DNA of 64,000 bases from Blautia sp. (GCA_021772055.1 JAETNR010000018.1:1-64000), one strand, 5' to 3'; numbered from the stretch's first letter, positions 8,572-18,424 are shown. The notes: a model not told the origin generated them from the sequence alone. A program made the numbers and translations.

Positions 8572-11511
8572 ATGGCAATGGCAAAAAAGATTCTACTGCT
8601 TGGATGTTTTAGCATTTTGCTGCTTCTGTGCAGTCTGCCGAAGCTGTGCAGTGCCCGGGAGTACAGAGATGAGGATTGGATACGAACCGTATATAATGAG
8701 GACAACGGCCTGCCGACTGGGGAAGCAAATGCAATTGTTCAGACATCGGACGGCTATATATGGATTGGAAGCTATGGCGGACTGATTCGTTATGACGGGA
8801 CGGAGTTTTTGAATTTCAGTGCACAGAAAAAACTGAATTCTTCCAGCATCCGTGCACTTTATGAAGGAAAAGATGGAAAGCTTTATGTTGGGACGAATGA
8901 TAAGGGCGTTTATTTATATGTGGATGGCGTGTTCTCCCATATAGGAGATGTGGACGGAGAGAACAGCTTTTACTCCGTGCGCTCTTTTGCTGAGATATCA
9001 GATGGTACGGTATATGTGGGGACATCATCCGGGCTCGCACGGATCGAGGATGGAAAGCTGATTGCGGTGCCGGATACACAGGGAAAGATTATCTATGATC
9101 TTACCTGTGATGTACAGGATCGTATTTGGGCCTGCGCAGATGACGGACAGATTCTGATCGTGTGCGGCGGTACTGTTTGTGCAGAGGTGGATGATTCAGC
9201 GTGGCTGAAGGATGAATGCTACTGTGTGCTCGCGGCTGCGGATGGGAGTGTGTATCTCGGGAGCAGCACGAATGAGGTGGCATGTGTGGAGCTGCTTGAC
9301 GATCAGTACGGGAAGGATTCGTTTGCAGGAAAACGCATGAGTACAGGTCAGCTTCAGACGATTAACCGGCTGTATGAGGATGCAGAAGGACGGATCTGGG
9401 TGCTGGCCGGCAACGGCATGGGATATCTTTCAGAAGACGGGAGCGTGTCCATTCCGTCTGCGATGCGGAATCAGGCGTCTGTGAGTGCAGTGATGCAGGA
9501 TTATGAAGGGAGCCTGTGGACTGCATCCACAAAGATGGGGGTTAGTTATTATTCCCATGGAAAATACTGGAATTTTAACGAGGCAGGCGGTCTTGACGGT
9601 GTTGTGGTGAACGCGGTGCTGCGCTGCGGCGATATCTGTTATATCGGGACAGACAGCGGCCTTGTTGTGCTTGGACCGGATTTTAGCCGAGAGGAAAATG
9701 AATTGACAAAGGTGACGGCCGGGAAACGTGTACGTCATATTACATACGGGGACGATGGTACACTCTGGCTGTGCCTGTACGGTGACGGACTTTTGCGGTA
9801 CGGGACAAAAGACGGATCCACACGATTGTATACGACCCGGGATGGCCTGTTGAGCAATCAGGTGAGGCAGACACTTTTTTTGTCAGACGGAACGCTTGCT
9901 GTGGCAGGAACTGACGGCATCAATCTTCTGAAGGACGGTGAGGCGGTAAAGAGCTATGGCGGGAAGGAACTTCCGTATCCGTTTATCCTGTGTATGTATG
10001 AGCTTAAGGATGGAACGTTGCTTGCGGGAAGTGACGGAATGGGGATTTATGCCATACGCGGCGATAAGGTGGAGCAGTTTTACCGGGAGGAAGGCCTTGA
10101 ATCAGGCGTTGTCATGCGTATGGTGCAGGATCCCCGGTCAGGGGAGGTATGGATCAGCGCGGGAGATGCTCTCTATTTATGGGACAGTGACGGAATCCGC
10201 AGAGTGATGTTTGAGAACGGAAGCGGAAGTGTGTTTGACATCTTTTTGGTTGGAGAAAAGTTGTGGCTGATGAAGAGCAACGGACCGGTGGTCGTGGACA
10301 AAAACGTACTTTATGAGGGCGAAGGAGAGGAAAGAGAGCTGTCGAAAAAGTGTGGACTTACGGGAACGCTCGTTGCGAATTCGTGGAATGATCTGAGTGA
10401 GGACGGAAACTTGTGGCTGTGTACAAACAACGGGGTTTCTGTTATTCCGACGGAAGATATTCCTGTTAATTCAACTGCACCGAAGGGGGCTGTGACGAGG
10501 GTAACTGTGGATGGAGAAGCAATTCCGGTAACCGAAGAGATCAGGCTTCCGGCATCTGCGAAACGTATCACTCTGAATTTTGCAGTGATGTCGTATACAT
10601 TAGGAGAAAAATCCGTGGAGTATCGTCTGGAAGGTTTTGATGAGGAGCTGGTACAGAGCAGCTTTTCTGATTTTTCGGGAATCAGTTATACGAATCTGAC
10701 CGGGGGCGATTATGTTTTCCGCATGACAGTGTTCAACGAGGATGGTGTGAAAGGTTCGGACTGTGTGATCCGGATTCATAAAGACTATCATTTCTGGGAG
10801 CTTGCCTGGGTAAAGGTTATGCTCGTGTTGGTTCTTATTGTGTTGATTTCCGGAGCGTTTCAGATGGTGTATCGTATGAAGATTCGAAGTTTGAAAAAAC
10901 GGCAGGCGGAGTATCAGTCAATCATCGAACAGTCACTGTCCACATTTGCAAACGCAATCGATGCGAAAGATAAAGATACAAACGGTCATTCAGGCCGTGT
11001 AGCTGTCTATGCACGGGAGATTGCCCGGCGTATGAAGCTATCGGATTCAGAACAGGAGACGGTCTATTATACGGCACTTCTGCATGACATCGGCAAGATC
11101 GGGATTCCGGACAGTATTTTGAAAAAAAGCGGAAAACTCACGGAGGAAGAATGGACTGTTGTCCGCAGCCACCCGGTGATTGGCGGAGAAATCCTGCGCG
11201 AGTTTACAGCAATTCCGGGAATCTCGGACGGTGCAAAATATCACCATGAATTCTACAACGGAAAAGGTTATTGTGAGGGATTAAAGGGAGAAGAAATCCC
11301 TCTTCAGGCAAGGATTATCGCAGTCGCAGACGCGTTTGACGCCATGTGCAGCACGCGTTACTATCATAGCGGAAATACGGCTGCGTATGCGCGTGAAGAG
11401 ATTCTCCGCTGCAGCGGCACGCAGTTTGACCCGAAGGCTGCGGACTGCATGATAAAAATGATTGATGAAGGCTTTATGGAAACTTACAACTGCTTCATGA
11501 GAAAACGGTAA
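8572..11511 (+). CDS. Extracellular propeller sensor with cytoplasmic HD-GYP domain
   Basis: 979 residues from the ATG at 8572 (AAGGGAG site; an upstream in-frame start lacks one). A signal-like helix KKILLLGCFSILLLLCSL opens it. About 650 residues of repeats follow with signatures such as IWIGSYGGLIRYDG and LYVGTNDKGVYLY, the two-component-regulator propeller. A Y_Y_Y-type sandwich (YRLEGFDEELVQSSFSD), one membrane helix near 760 and an HD-GYP domain complete it. The last shows HDIGKIGIPDSIL, HHEFYNGKGY and VADAFDAM, the metal and GYP residues of c-di-GMP phosphodiesterases. Probably it converts an external (sugar?) signal into c-di-GMP hydrolysis. Its 3' end overlaps the convergent response-regulator gene by 28 nt. 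Confidence 0.87.
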   Translation: MAMAKKILLLGCFSILLLLCSLPKLCSAREYRDEDWIRTVYNEDNGLPTGEANAIVQTSDGYIWIGSYGGLIRYDGTEFLNFSAQKKLNSSSIRALYEGKDGKLYVGTNDKGVYLYVDGVFSHIGDVDGENSFYSVRSFAEISDGTVYVGTSSGLARIEDGKLIAVPDTQGKIIYDLTCDVQDRIWACADDGQILIVCGGTVCAEVDDSAWLKDECYCVLAAADGSVYLGSSTNEVACVELLDDQYGKDSFAGKRMSTGQLQTINRLYEDAEGRIWVLAGNGMGYLSEDGSVSIPSAMRNQASVSAVMQDYEGSLWTASTKMGVSYYSHGKYWNFNEAGGLDGVVVNAVLRCGDICYIGTDSGLVVLGPDFSREENELTKVTAGKRVRHITYGDDGTLWLCLYGDGLLRYGTKDGSTRLYTTRDGLLSNQVRQTLFLSDGTLAVAGTDGINLLKDGEAVKSYGGKELPYPFILCMYELKDGTLLAGSDGMGIYAIRGDKVEQFYREEGLESGVVMRMVQDPRSGEVWISAGDALYLWDSDGIRRVMFENGSGSVFDIFLVGEKLWLMKSNGPVVVDKNVLYEGEGEERELSKKCGLTGTLVANSWNDLSEDGNLWLCTNNGVSVIPTEDIPVNSTAPKGAVTRVTVDGEAIPVTEEIRLPASAKRITLNFAVMSYTLGEKSVEYRLEGFDEELVQSSFSDFSGISYTNLTGGDYVFRMTVFNEDGVKGSDCVIRIHKDYHFWELAWVKVMLVLVLIVLISGAFQMVYRMKIRSLKKRQAEYQSIIEQSLSTFANAIDAKDKDTNGHSGRVAVYAREIARRMKLSDSEQETVYYTALLHDIGKIGIPDSILKKSGKLTEEEWTVVRSHPVIGGEILREFTAIPGISDGAKYHHEFYNGKGYCEGLKGEEIPLQARIIAVADAFDAMCSTRYYHSGNTAAYAREEILRCSGTQFDPKAADCMIKMIDEGFMETYNCFMRKR

Positions 11512-13073
11512 TCTGTGGGATTCATCTGGAAATTATGATAAAAGACCTGATTAAAATACTTAGTGGATGTATAACCGATCTTTTCGGAGATGTCCGAAAT
11601 CTTCATAGTAGTATGGATCAGCAGGTCTTTTGCAGCTTCCAGGCGCCGTTCTGTTAACAATTGTGAAAATCCCATGGAGAGTTCTTTTTTCAGTAAGCGC
11701 GAAATATAGGAACTGTTGCGGTTGATGTATTCGGCAGCGTCATTCAGGCCGATCTGCTTTTCATAGTTTTTGTTGATAAATTCTACGACAGCATTTACGA
11801 TGATACTGGTATTGCGGCTGGTGGCGCCGGAAAGTTCCTGTATAATGTTTTTGATACAGTTGGTAAATATAGTCTTGCTGTGCTCGCTGCAGGGATCCTC
11901 TATACAATGCTGTGTGATGGGATGAGTGAGATAGCTGCTGTCTAATGGGTTGTCCAGAAAATTCTTTATCTGTATGTGGAGGTTCATTTCTACAAGTTTT
12001 ATAGCATCCTGCTGTGTCAGAAGCGTTTCGTTTTTTATCAATGAGAAGTATTCATCAACAGTTTTCAGAGCTTCCGGAAGGTTTCTTGTCTGAATTGCAT
12101 TGATGAGGGTGGAAATCATTTCGTTGATCTCGATGATATTGGAGTTATAGTCATTTATTTCAATAAAAAACAGGATGTTGTTATCAGGAAGTGCGGCACC
12201 CGATGTACTGTAGGAAAAACAGTATGAAAGCTGTTTGTGCAGCTTTGGAAATTGCTGTATGGAAGTACTTGCCTCGCTGATCCCTATGGTAATGGAAGAA
12301 AAAAGTTTTTCCCTGGCATAACGAGTAAGAGATTGGGCGAAGTCAGTGACCTCTTCGGTATAATCCATGCCGGAAACAGGCATCAGGATATATACAATAT
12401 TTCCAATATAACAGGAAACAATGGATTCGTATTCCTTATTGAGTTTTTGGGATATGGAGTAGGAGATATAATATTCCTGATTCTGATGAATATTTACTCT
12501 GTTGCTGGCATTACACCGAACTCCCATAAGACAGAATTGCTGTGGATTTAATCCCAGGGAAATGCATTGATGCAGGAACTCAGGAGAAAAACCGGAAACC
12601 GGATTAAGCAGCAGTGTTTCCATATACTGTTTTTTTAGAAGAAGACGGTTTTCCTTGAAAAATTTCTCCAGCATTTCCTTTTGCATCTGTTCGTTTTCTT
12701 TTTCGTGTATAGCAGAGACTGCATTTTTCAGACAGCAAATGAATGTGTCATAGTTCAAAGGTTTTAGAAGATAATCAAATGCGTCATATCTCAGTGCGGA
12801 CTGGGCATAGGAAAACTCAGAATACCCGGATACAAGAATCAGGAGTGTATCCAATTGTGCTTCATGTATTTTTTGGAGCAGAGAAATTCCGCTCTCGCAG
12901 GGCATCTGGATATCTGTAAAAACAATGTCAGGATGCTTTTTTGTAATAATTTTCCATGCGTCTGTAGCATTGTCAGCAGTAAAGACGGATGAATGGCCGA
13001 ATTCTGACTGTCGGATGATATTCTCCATAGTTTTCACTGCAATCTGTTCATCGTCTACAAGCAATATTGTCAT
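11484..13073 (-). CDS. YesN-type response regulator (receiver + AraC DNA-binding domain)
   Basis: 529 residues. The receiver opens with ILLVDDEQ and has its phosphoacceptor at Asp54 in FTDIQMP, with the conserved Lys in LLKPLNYD. A long central region of about 270 residues, typical of YesN-like proteins, precedes the AraC domain (YINRNSSYISRLLKKELSM, then SEKIGYTSTKYFNQVFYHNF). The gene lies 18 nt downstream of the YesM-like kinase, with GAGAGGAG as its ribosome site. The pair is divergent from a sugar ABC operon and very probably controls it. Confidence 0.9.
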   Translation of the reverse strand: MTILLVDDEQIAVKTMENIIRQSEFGHSSVFTADNATDAWKIITKKHPDIVFTDIQMPCESGISLLQKIHEAQLDTLLILVSGYSEFSYAQSALRYDAFDYLLKPLNYDTFICCLKNAVSAIHEKENEQMQKEMLEKFFKENRLLLKKQYMETLLLNPVSGFSPEFLHQCISLGLNPQQFCLMGVRCNASNRVNIHQNQEYYISYSISQKLNKEYESIVSCYIGNIVYILMPVSGMDYTEEVTDFAQSLTRYAREKLFSSITIGISEASTSIQQFPKLHKQLSYCFSYSTSGAALPDNNILFFIEINDYNSNIIEINEMISTLINAIQTRNLPEALKTVDEYFSLIKNETLLTQQDAIKLVEMNLHIQIKNFLDNPLDSSYLTHPITQHCIEDPCSEHSKTIFTNCIKNIIQELSGATSRNTSIIVNAVVEFINKNYEKQIGLNDAAEYINRNSSYISRLLKKELSMGFSQLLTERRLEAAKDLLIHTTMKISDISEKIGYTSTKYFNQVFYHNFQMNPTDYRFLMKQL

Positions 13074-13091
13074 GATAGTACTCCTCTCTCT

Positions 13092-14828
13092 TTATACTTT
13101 TGGTTCATCATTGATGCATAGCGGAATCCGAATCGTTACACAGGCTCCATGGTTTTCATTGTTCTGTAATACCAGTCCATATTTGTTCCCATAATATAGT
13201 TTCAATCGTCTATCAATGTTATAAAGCCCATAGGAAGTGATCGGCTTTTGATCGAAAGCAGACGGAAATCCTGCAAGAAAATCTGTGGAAAAGCCTGGAC
13301 CGTTATCTTTAATCATAATTTGAAGATCCGTTCCATCTGTCTTGCCAAGGACTGCAATGATCCCTCGTCCGGAAATTTTTGAGGTTCCGTGAACAACAGA
13401 ATTTTCAATCAAAGGCTGGATCACCAGTTTGGGAATGCGGTAATGGGAAAGCCTTTTGGGAATATCGATTAAAATGGAGAGTTTTTCTCCAAACCGAAGC
13501 TTTTGAATATACGTATATTCTTTTACATAAAACAGAGCTTCTTCTACTGTACAAAAGGGTTTTCCTTTTAGTGACATTCGTTCAATATCAGCCAGTGCAG
13601 TCAGTGCACGATGACATTCTTCTTTTCGGTCCATATCTACAAGACCGGAAATGCAATTCAGTGTATTGTATAAAAAATGCGGATTGATCTGTGACTGCAG
13701 GTTTTCAATTTCTATATTCTTATTCAGAATTTCCTGTTCATGAACTTTTTCGGAGAGTGCATGAATGCGGGAAAGCGTTTGGTTATAAACGTTGGATAAT
13801 TCGGCAAATTCTGTGGAACTGTCCATGTAAATAAAGGCTTCATCTGTGATTTCTTTTGTATCGTTCAGCTTTTTCATAAAATAGGTAAATTCATTTGCAA
13901 TGCTCCTTGATATAAAACTGGTTGCCGATATAATTGCAATCAGCGAAAGTACAGAAGGAATCAGGAGCAGGATGATGACCGTTTTAGCATCTTTATAAAC
14001 CAGAGTCTCATTGGAAAGAAGAAACAGATTAAGGGTGCTGATGCTTAAAGGTATGGTGGTGACTGTATAGATAGATTGCCCGATGGGGAGCCTTTTTTCG
14101 GAAGCAAGCTGTGTTATTTTGTCATCCGGAATATCGGAATAGTTCAGGTAAATGTGATTTTTATTGTCTGCCAGTGCAAAATGATAGGAAGCACTGTTCA
14201 AAGAAAAAAATCTGTCAAAGACGGTTGTCTTGATCTCTACCACCAGTGTACCCAGAAGATTTTTTCCTGTGGTGGATGTTTTTCCGGTCCATTCATAAAT
14301 ATATCTGCAGGCATATAATCGGCCGGATTTATCGGGCGCTTTAAAGAAAAAGGGCAGACCATGGCTATTGCTTCCGTTTTCAGCCAGTTTGTCCAGGTAT
14401 GTCTGCGGAAGTGAAGGGATATTTTCCGGGGAGATGTTGGATTTGGAAAAAATGAATCCATTATTGGTAATAAAATAAATATTATCTGCGTAATTTGCGC
14501 TTAGTGAAGAATAATAGGATGCATCATTCCGGAAAAGCTGTTCTGCCTTTTTTTTATTATCAGAAGAGAGATTCTTCAGGGCGCTCTGCGTGGTAGGCTT
14601 ATAGAAGAAGATGCCGGAATCGGAGTCAAACTGTTCATAAAAGCTTTCCAGAGAAGCTGCTGCAGAGCTGGAATATGCGGTCTTTTCATTGGCGGAAGAT
14701 TCATGGATGGAACGGAAATAAAAAATAACATCCATCATCCCGATGATAAGAAAAGTAACAAGTAAAATAGGAATGATATAGCGAGTGTATTTAATCCGGA
14801 TACTGACCGGATGTCTGGAGTTCTTCAT
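13092..14828 (-). CDS. YesM-type sensor histidine kinase
   Basis: 578 residues. Membrane helix 1 (about 17-38) is followed by an extracellular sensing region of about 240 residues, then helix 2 (TVIILLLIPSVLSLIAII). A HAMP-like linker leads to the His_kinase domain, whose phosphoacceptor His lies in QINPHFLYNTLNCISG near residue 385. The ATPase domain shows IQPLIENSVVHG and IKDNGPGFS. This is the standard architecture of sugar-responsive YesM kinases. It is encoded upstream of its response regulator and divergent from the solute-binding protein. Confidence 0.92.
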   Translation of the reverse strand: MKNSRHPVSIRIKYTRYIIPILLVTFLIIGMMDVIFYFRSIHESSANEKTAYSSSAAASLESFYEQFDSDSGIFFYKPTTQSALKNLSSDNKKKAEQLFRNDASYYSSLSANYADNIYFITNNGFIFSKSNISPENIPSLPQTYLDKLAENGSNSHGLPFFFKAPDKSGRLYACRYIYEWTGKTSTTGKNLLGTLVVEIKTTVFDRFFSLNSASYHFALADNKNHIYLNYSDIPDDKITQLASEKRLPIGQSIYTVTTIPLSISTLNLFLLSNETLVYKDAKTVIILLLIPSVLSLIAIISATSFISRSIANEFTYFMKKLNDTKEITDEAFIYMDSSTEFAELSNVYNQTLSRIHALSEKVHEQEILNKNIEIENLQSQINPHFLYNTLNCISGLVDMDRKEECHRALTALADIERMSLKGKPFCTVEEALFYVKEYTYIQKLRFGEKLSILIDIPKRLSHYRIPKLVIQPLIENSVVHGTSKISGRGIIAVLGKTDGTDLQIMIKDNGPGFSTDFLAGFPSAFDQKPITSYGLYNIDRRLKLYYGNKYGLVLQNNENHGACVTIRIPLCINDEPKV

Positions 14829-15028
14829 AAACAGCCCCTCATTTCTTTGACAGATTAAAAAAAAAGCTTTTTTCTGGGTTATTTAAGGATATCATACAAG
14901 AGAGAGAAAAAAAAGAGGAGGTAAAAAAAATGGTAAGGAATGTCATTATTCTGGAATCGAAAAATACTTCTGTTAAGGATATAATAATAATATCAAAATT
15001 ATTAAAAAACACTCAAGGAGGTTCTTCA

Positions 15029-16360
15029 ATGAAAAAGAAAACAATCAGCGCGCTTATGGCTTTGGCGATGACAACAGGAATGATCGGCGGCGGAGCACCT
15101 GCCATATATGCAGAAGATCTTTCTTCCGGAGATTATGTATATCAGGAACTGGAAGATGCAGAAATTACTTATTTTAATTACTCTATTGAAAGCAAAGAAT
15201 TATATGAAAAAGAAATTGCAGCGTATAATGAAATTCATCCGAACATTAAGATCAATATGGAACTTGTTGGCGGAGGTACAGATTGGCATTCTACGTTAAA
15301 GGCTGAAATTTCCAGCGGACAGGCACCAGATATTATTGCTCTGGAAGGTGCTACAGATCTTGATACTTTTGGTGATATGCTGGAGGACTTAAGTGATCAG
15401 CCCTGGGTAGAACACATCTATGAAAGCAGTATCGAGGACTGCAAGATGGATGATAAAGTGGTAGCAATTCCCATTGGCGTTGTATGTTATGGACTGCTTT
15501 ATAACAAAGCGATTTTTGAAGCATGTGGTGTGGATGCGTCGGCGATTACAAGCTATGATGCTATGGATGAAGCCTTTGGAAAAGTGCAGGCAGCGATTGA
15601 CGCAGGAGAGCTTGCGGAAGAGTTCCCGGAACTTGAAGCAGTTGTATCGATTCCCGGAGCAGAAAAATGGGTACTTGGAAGTCATGCCTGCAATCCGGCA
15701 CTTCAATGTGAGTTTGGCAGTGCTTTTGATACCTACAAAGCGGAAACCCTTGATTTTACATATGCAGAAGCATTGAAAGATTATATAGATCTTCTGGTAA
15801 AATATTCTCCGGATGCAGATAAACCGGAAGCACTGGTCGGTGTGGACTATGACAGTGCTATGGGCGGTTCCTTCTGTATTGGAAGAACTGCAGTGATTCA
15901 GATGGGGCAGTGGGTTACTCCTGTGATCAAGGAAATCGAGCCGGAACTCCTCGAAAATATTGGGATACTTCCCATGCCCATGAAGGGTGTGGATGAAGAT
16001 AACATCTGCTATGGTGTTTCTTCTTATTGTACAGTAAATAAGAACGCTGATGATGCGAAGAAAGCTGCAGCAAAAGATTTTCTGAACTGGCTGTTTATGT
16101 CTGATGAAGGAAAGTCGCTGGTGACTTTAACTATGGGTATTCCAATGGACAACTATGCGGATTATCCTTCTGCTAATGTGATCAGTGTCGTATGTGAAGA
16201 ATATGCACAGGCAGGCAACATATTCCCCATAGTAGTTGGAGGATGCCCGGACGGTTGGAGTGATCTGCTTGGTGCCGGAATCCAGAGCTATATCTCCGGT
16301 GACAAAGAATGGGATGCAGTAGTAGAAGAGGCAAAAACAAACTGGGCAGATATGAGATAG
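15029..16360 (+). CDS. Carbohydrate ABC transporter substrate-binding protein
   Basis: 443 residues from the ATG at 15029, preceded by AAGGAGG. The signal peptide MKKKTISALMALAMTTGMIG ends near AIYA-ED; there is no lipobox cysteine. The mature part has the group-1 solute-binding fold, with YNEIHPNIKINMELVGGG, SSGQAPDIIALEG and WLFMSDEGKSLV. A second in-frame ATG at 14930 also has a strong GAGGAGG site and would add 33 residues before the signal peptide. I prefer 15029. The substrate is unknown, probably an oligosaccharide. Two permease genes follow, and the YesM/YesN pair is divergent. Confidence 0.9.
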   Translation: MKKKTISALMALAMTTGMIGGGAPAIYAEDLSSGDYVYQELEDAEITYFNYSIESKELYEKEIAAYNEIHPNIKINMELVGGGTDWHSTLKAEISSGQAPDIIALEGATDLDTFGDMLEDLSDQPWVEHIYESSIEDCKMDDKVVAIPIGVVCYGLLYNKAIFEACGVDASAITSYDAMDEAFGKVQAAIDAGELAEEFPELEAVVSIPGAEKWVLGSHACNPALQCEFGSAFDTYKAETLDFTYAEALKDYIDLLVKYSPDADKPEALVGVDYDSAMGGSFCIGRTAVIQMGQWVTPVIKEIEPELLENIGILPMPMKGVDEDNICYGVSSYCTVNKNADDAKKAAAKDFLNWLFMSDEGKSLVTLTMGIPMDNYADYPSANVISVVCEEYAQAGNIFPIVVGGCPDGWSDLLGAGIQSYISGDKEWDAVVEEAKTNWADMR

Positions 16361-16377
16361 CAGTATGAGCACTTTTC

Positions 16378-16410
16378 AGAACAGCCGGCTGTATTGTCCG
16401 GCTGTTTTCT
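16378..16410 (+). terminator. Intercistronic hairpin after the binding-protein gene
   Basis: AACAGCCGG (16380-16388) pairs perfectly with CCGGCTGTT (16398-16406), followed by a short T-rich run. It sits between binding protein and permease, where such hairpins commonly give partial termination or stabilise the upstream message, making binding protein more abundant than permeases. Confidence 0.6.
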
Positions 16411-16464
16411 GGTTGCGAAATATACGAAAAAAATGTCCGGCGGACGTTTTTATGGAGGTAGATT

Positions 16465-17328
16465 ATGAGAAAATCAAAAAAGGTCTTCTGGCTTTTCCTT
16501 GCCCCTTGCCTGGTCACATTCTGCATTGCGGCTGTTATTCCCACAATTACAGGATTTTATTATTCTTTAACAGACTGGGATGGGCTGCATGCTGGCTGTA
16601 AATTTGTTTTTCTGGATAATTATATGAATGCAATTCATGATATGTATTTCCGGCATGCGTTTATTTTTACTTTTCAATTTGTCATAGTAGCAGTGATTGC
16701 AGTCAATGTGGTTGGTTTTCTGGCTGCAATGCTCGTGACTGAGAACATTAAGGGAAGAAATTTCTTCAGAAGTGTATTTTTTATGCCGAATCTGGTGGGC
16801 GGTGTCCTTGTAGGCTTTGCATGGCAATTTATTTTATGCAATGTTTTTGACAGTATTGGAACAGCTTTGGGGATTGACGGGCTTTGCGACTGGCTTTCTA
16901 CACCCAAGACAGGCTTCTGGGGGATGGTTTTGGTGGTTGTATGGCAAATGAGCGGCTATATGATGCTGATTTATATTGCGCAGATTCAGAATGTTCCGGA
17001 AAATCTTCTGGAATCAGCAAAAATAGACGGGGCAAATTCTTTGCAATGTTTTGTAAAGATCAAACTGCCGCTGATGATGCCGGCATTTACCATTGGCCTT
17101 TTCCTGACGCTTACAAACTGCTTTAAGATGTATGACCAGAACCTGACACTGACAGGAGGAGGCCCTGCGAAAGCTACGGAAATGCTGACCATGGATATTT
17201 GTAATACGGCATTTTCCAGAAATATGTATGGCATGGCGCAGGCAAAAGGGATTATTTTTCTGATCGTGGTAGCCCTGATTACGGTTAGTCAGCTGATGTT
17301 TACCAAATCAAAGGAGGTAGAAATGTAG
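16465..17328 (+). CDS. Carbohydrate ABC transporter permease (MalF/UgpA-like)
   Basis: 287 residues with six predicted membrane helices; the first is VFWLFLAPCLVTFCIAAVIP. The cytoplasmic EAA loop reads ENLLESAKIDGANSLQCFVK, the ATPase-docking signature of binding-protein-dependent permeases. The ATG at 16465 follows a TGGAGG site. It forms the membrane pore with the next gene product. No ATPase gene is nearby, so a shared MsmX-type ATPase encoded elsewhere is likely. Confidence 0.93.
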   Translation: MRKSKKVFWLFLAPCLVTFCIAAVIPTITGFYYSLTDWDGLHAGCKFVFLDNYMNAIHDMYFRHAFIFTFQFVIVAVIAVNVVGFLAAMLVTENIKGRNFFRSVFFMPNLVGGVLVGFAWQFILCNVFDSIGTALGIDGLCDWLSTPKTGFWGMVLVVVWQMSGYMMLIYIAQIQNVPENLLESAKIDGANSLQCFVKIKLPLMMPAFTIGLFLTLTNCFKMYDQNLTLTGGGPAKATEMLTMDICNTAFSRNMYGMAQAKGIIFLIVVALITVSQLMFTKSKEVEM

Positions 17329-18155
17329 TGCAGAGAAAGAAAGTAATATCAAAAATGGGGATTACGATATGCTGTATTATCCTTGCATGTTTCTTTGTTT
17401 TTCCGGTTCTTCTTTTGTTCATTAATTCATTTAAATCATTAAAAGAAATTTATATCAGTGTTCTTCAGTTTCCCAAGATGCTGAATCTGGATAATTATAT
17501 TTCCGCATTTCATGAGCTGGATTATTTGAGTGCTATTAAAAACTCACTGATCGTGACATGTACGGTAACAGCAGCGAATGTTCTGTTCTGTTCCATGGCT
17601 GCATGGGTGCTGGTCCGCTATAAAACAAAAGTAAGTACGTTTATTTTTACTGTATTTTCTGTTTCCGTGCTGATTCCGTTCCAGTGTGTAATGCTTCCTC
17701 TTCTGGCAGAGATGGGCATGCTGAATATGATTAATATGCCGGGGCTTATGCTGGTGAATCTTGGGTTTGGATCCTCAATGTCCATTATCCTGTTTCATGG
17801 CTTTATAAAAAACGTGCCGGTGGAACTGGAAGAAGCTGCAGCGATTGACGGCGCAGGCCAGCCGAGGGTTTTCTTTACGATCGTACTTCCTCTGATTAAG
17901 GGCATTGCGGTAACAGTTGCTATCCTGAATGTGATGGCACTCTGGAATGACTATCTACTTCCTTCTTTGACGATCAATCGCAGAGGAACACAGACACTGC
18001 CCCTTAGAACGTATTTGTTTTTTGGTGCATATACCAAGAAATGGAATCTTGGCTCAGCCGCTCTTATAATGGCAATGATTCCCATAGTTATTTTTTATGT
18101 TTTTTGTCAGAAATATATTATCAAGGGTGTGACGGAAGGGGCAGTAAAAGGTTAG
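17328..18155 (+). CDS. Carbohydrate ABC transporter permease (MalG/UgpE-like)
   Basis: 275 residues starting at GTG 17328, which overlaps the last base of the previous stop. AAGGAGG lies about 10 nt upstream, inside the preceding gene, so the two permeases are translationally coupled. Six membrane helices are visible, and the EAA loop is VELEEAAAIDGAGQPRVFFT. It ends YIIKGVTEGAVKG, the usual C-terminus of this subfamily. Confidence 0.93.
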   Translation: MQRKKVISKMGITICCIILACFFVFPVLLLFINSFKSLKEIYISVLQFPKMLNLDNYISAFHELDYLSAIKNSLIVTCTVTAANVLFCSMAAWVLVRYKTKVSTFIFTVFSVSVLIPFQCVMLPLLAEMGMLNMINMPGLMLVNLGFGSSMSIILFHGFIKNVPVELEEAAAIDGAGQPRVFFTIVLPLIKGIAVTVAILNVMALWNDYLLPSLTINRRGTQTLPLRTYLFFGAYTKKWNLGSAALIMAMIPIVIFYVFCQKYIIKGVTEGAVKG

Positions 18156-18189
18156 GTACGATAAAGCAGAGGAAGGAAAATGCAGTAAT

Positions 18190-18232
18190 AAAGGGCCAGC
18201 CGGGATATGAAATCCTGGCTGGTCCTTTTCCT
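18190..18232 (+). terminator. Terminator of the ABC importer operon
   Basis: Arms AAGGGCCAGCCGGGAT (18191-18206) and ATCCTGGCTGGTCCTT pair around a 5-nt loop with two G-U pairs, followed by TTTCC. It also faces the convergent small gene at 18248-18424. Confidence 0.75.
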
Positions 18233-18247
18233 GTAATGCTGTTTTGT

Positions 18248-18424
18248 TTACCGAAAGATCGATTCCACATAATCCCGCATTTCATTTTTGGAGTTTACAT
18301 TCCGTGCACCGTCAATTACAGAGCTTTGTTCAGATTTGGAAAGCTGTGAAAAACGGTTCAAAATGTCAGAATGCATGGCAAGCTCCATGGTAAAGCCGAT
18401 GGGAAGTTCTTCATTATCAATCAT
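18248..18424 (-). CDS. Conserved-looking 58-residue small protein
   Basis: On the minus strand, ATG at 18424 lies 8 nt after GGAGG (18437-18433). The product starts MIDNEELPIGFTMELAMHSD and ends VNSKNEMRDYVESIFR. It resembles small clostridial proteins with an N-terminal LPxGFxMxLA motif, a central F-S-x-L-S segment and a C-terminal S-K-x-E-M-x-x-Y-V segment, recalled from memory. It is acidic, probably two short helices, and has no signal peptide. Function unknown. It is flanked by the importer terminator and a divergent thioesterase gene. Confidence 0.65.
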   Translation of the reverse strand: MIDNEELPIGFTMELAMHSDILNRFSQLSKSEQSSVIDGARNVNSKNEMRDYVESIFR

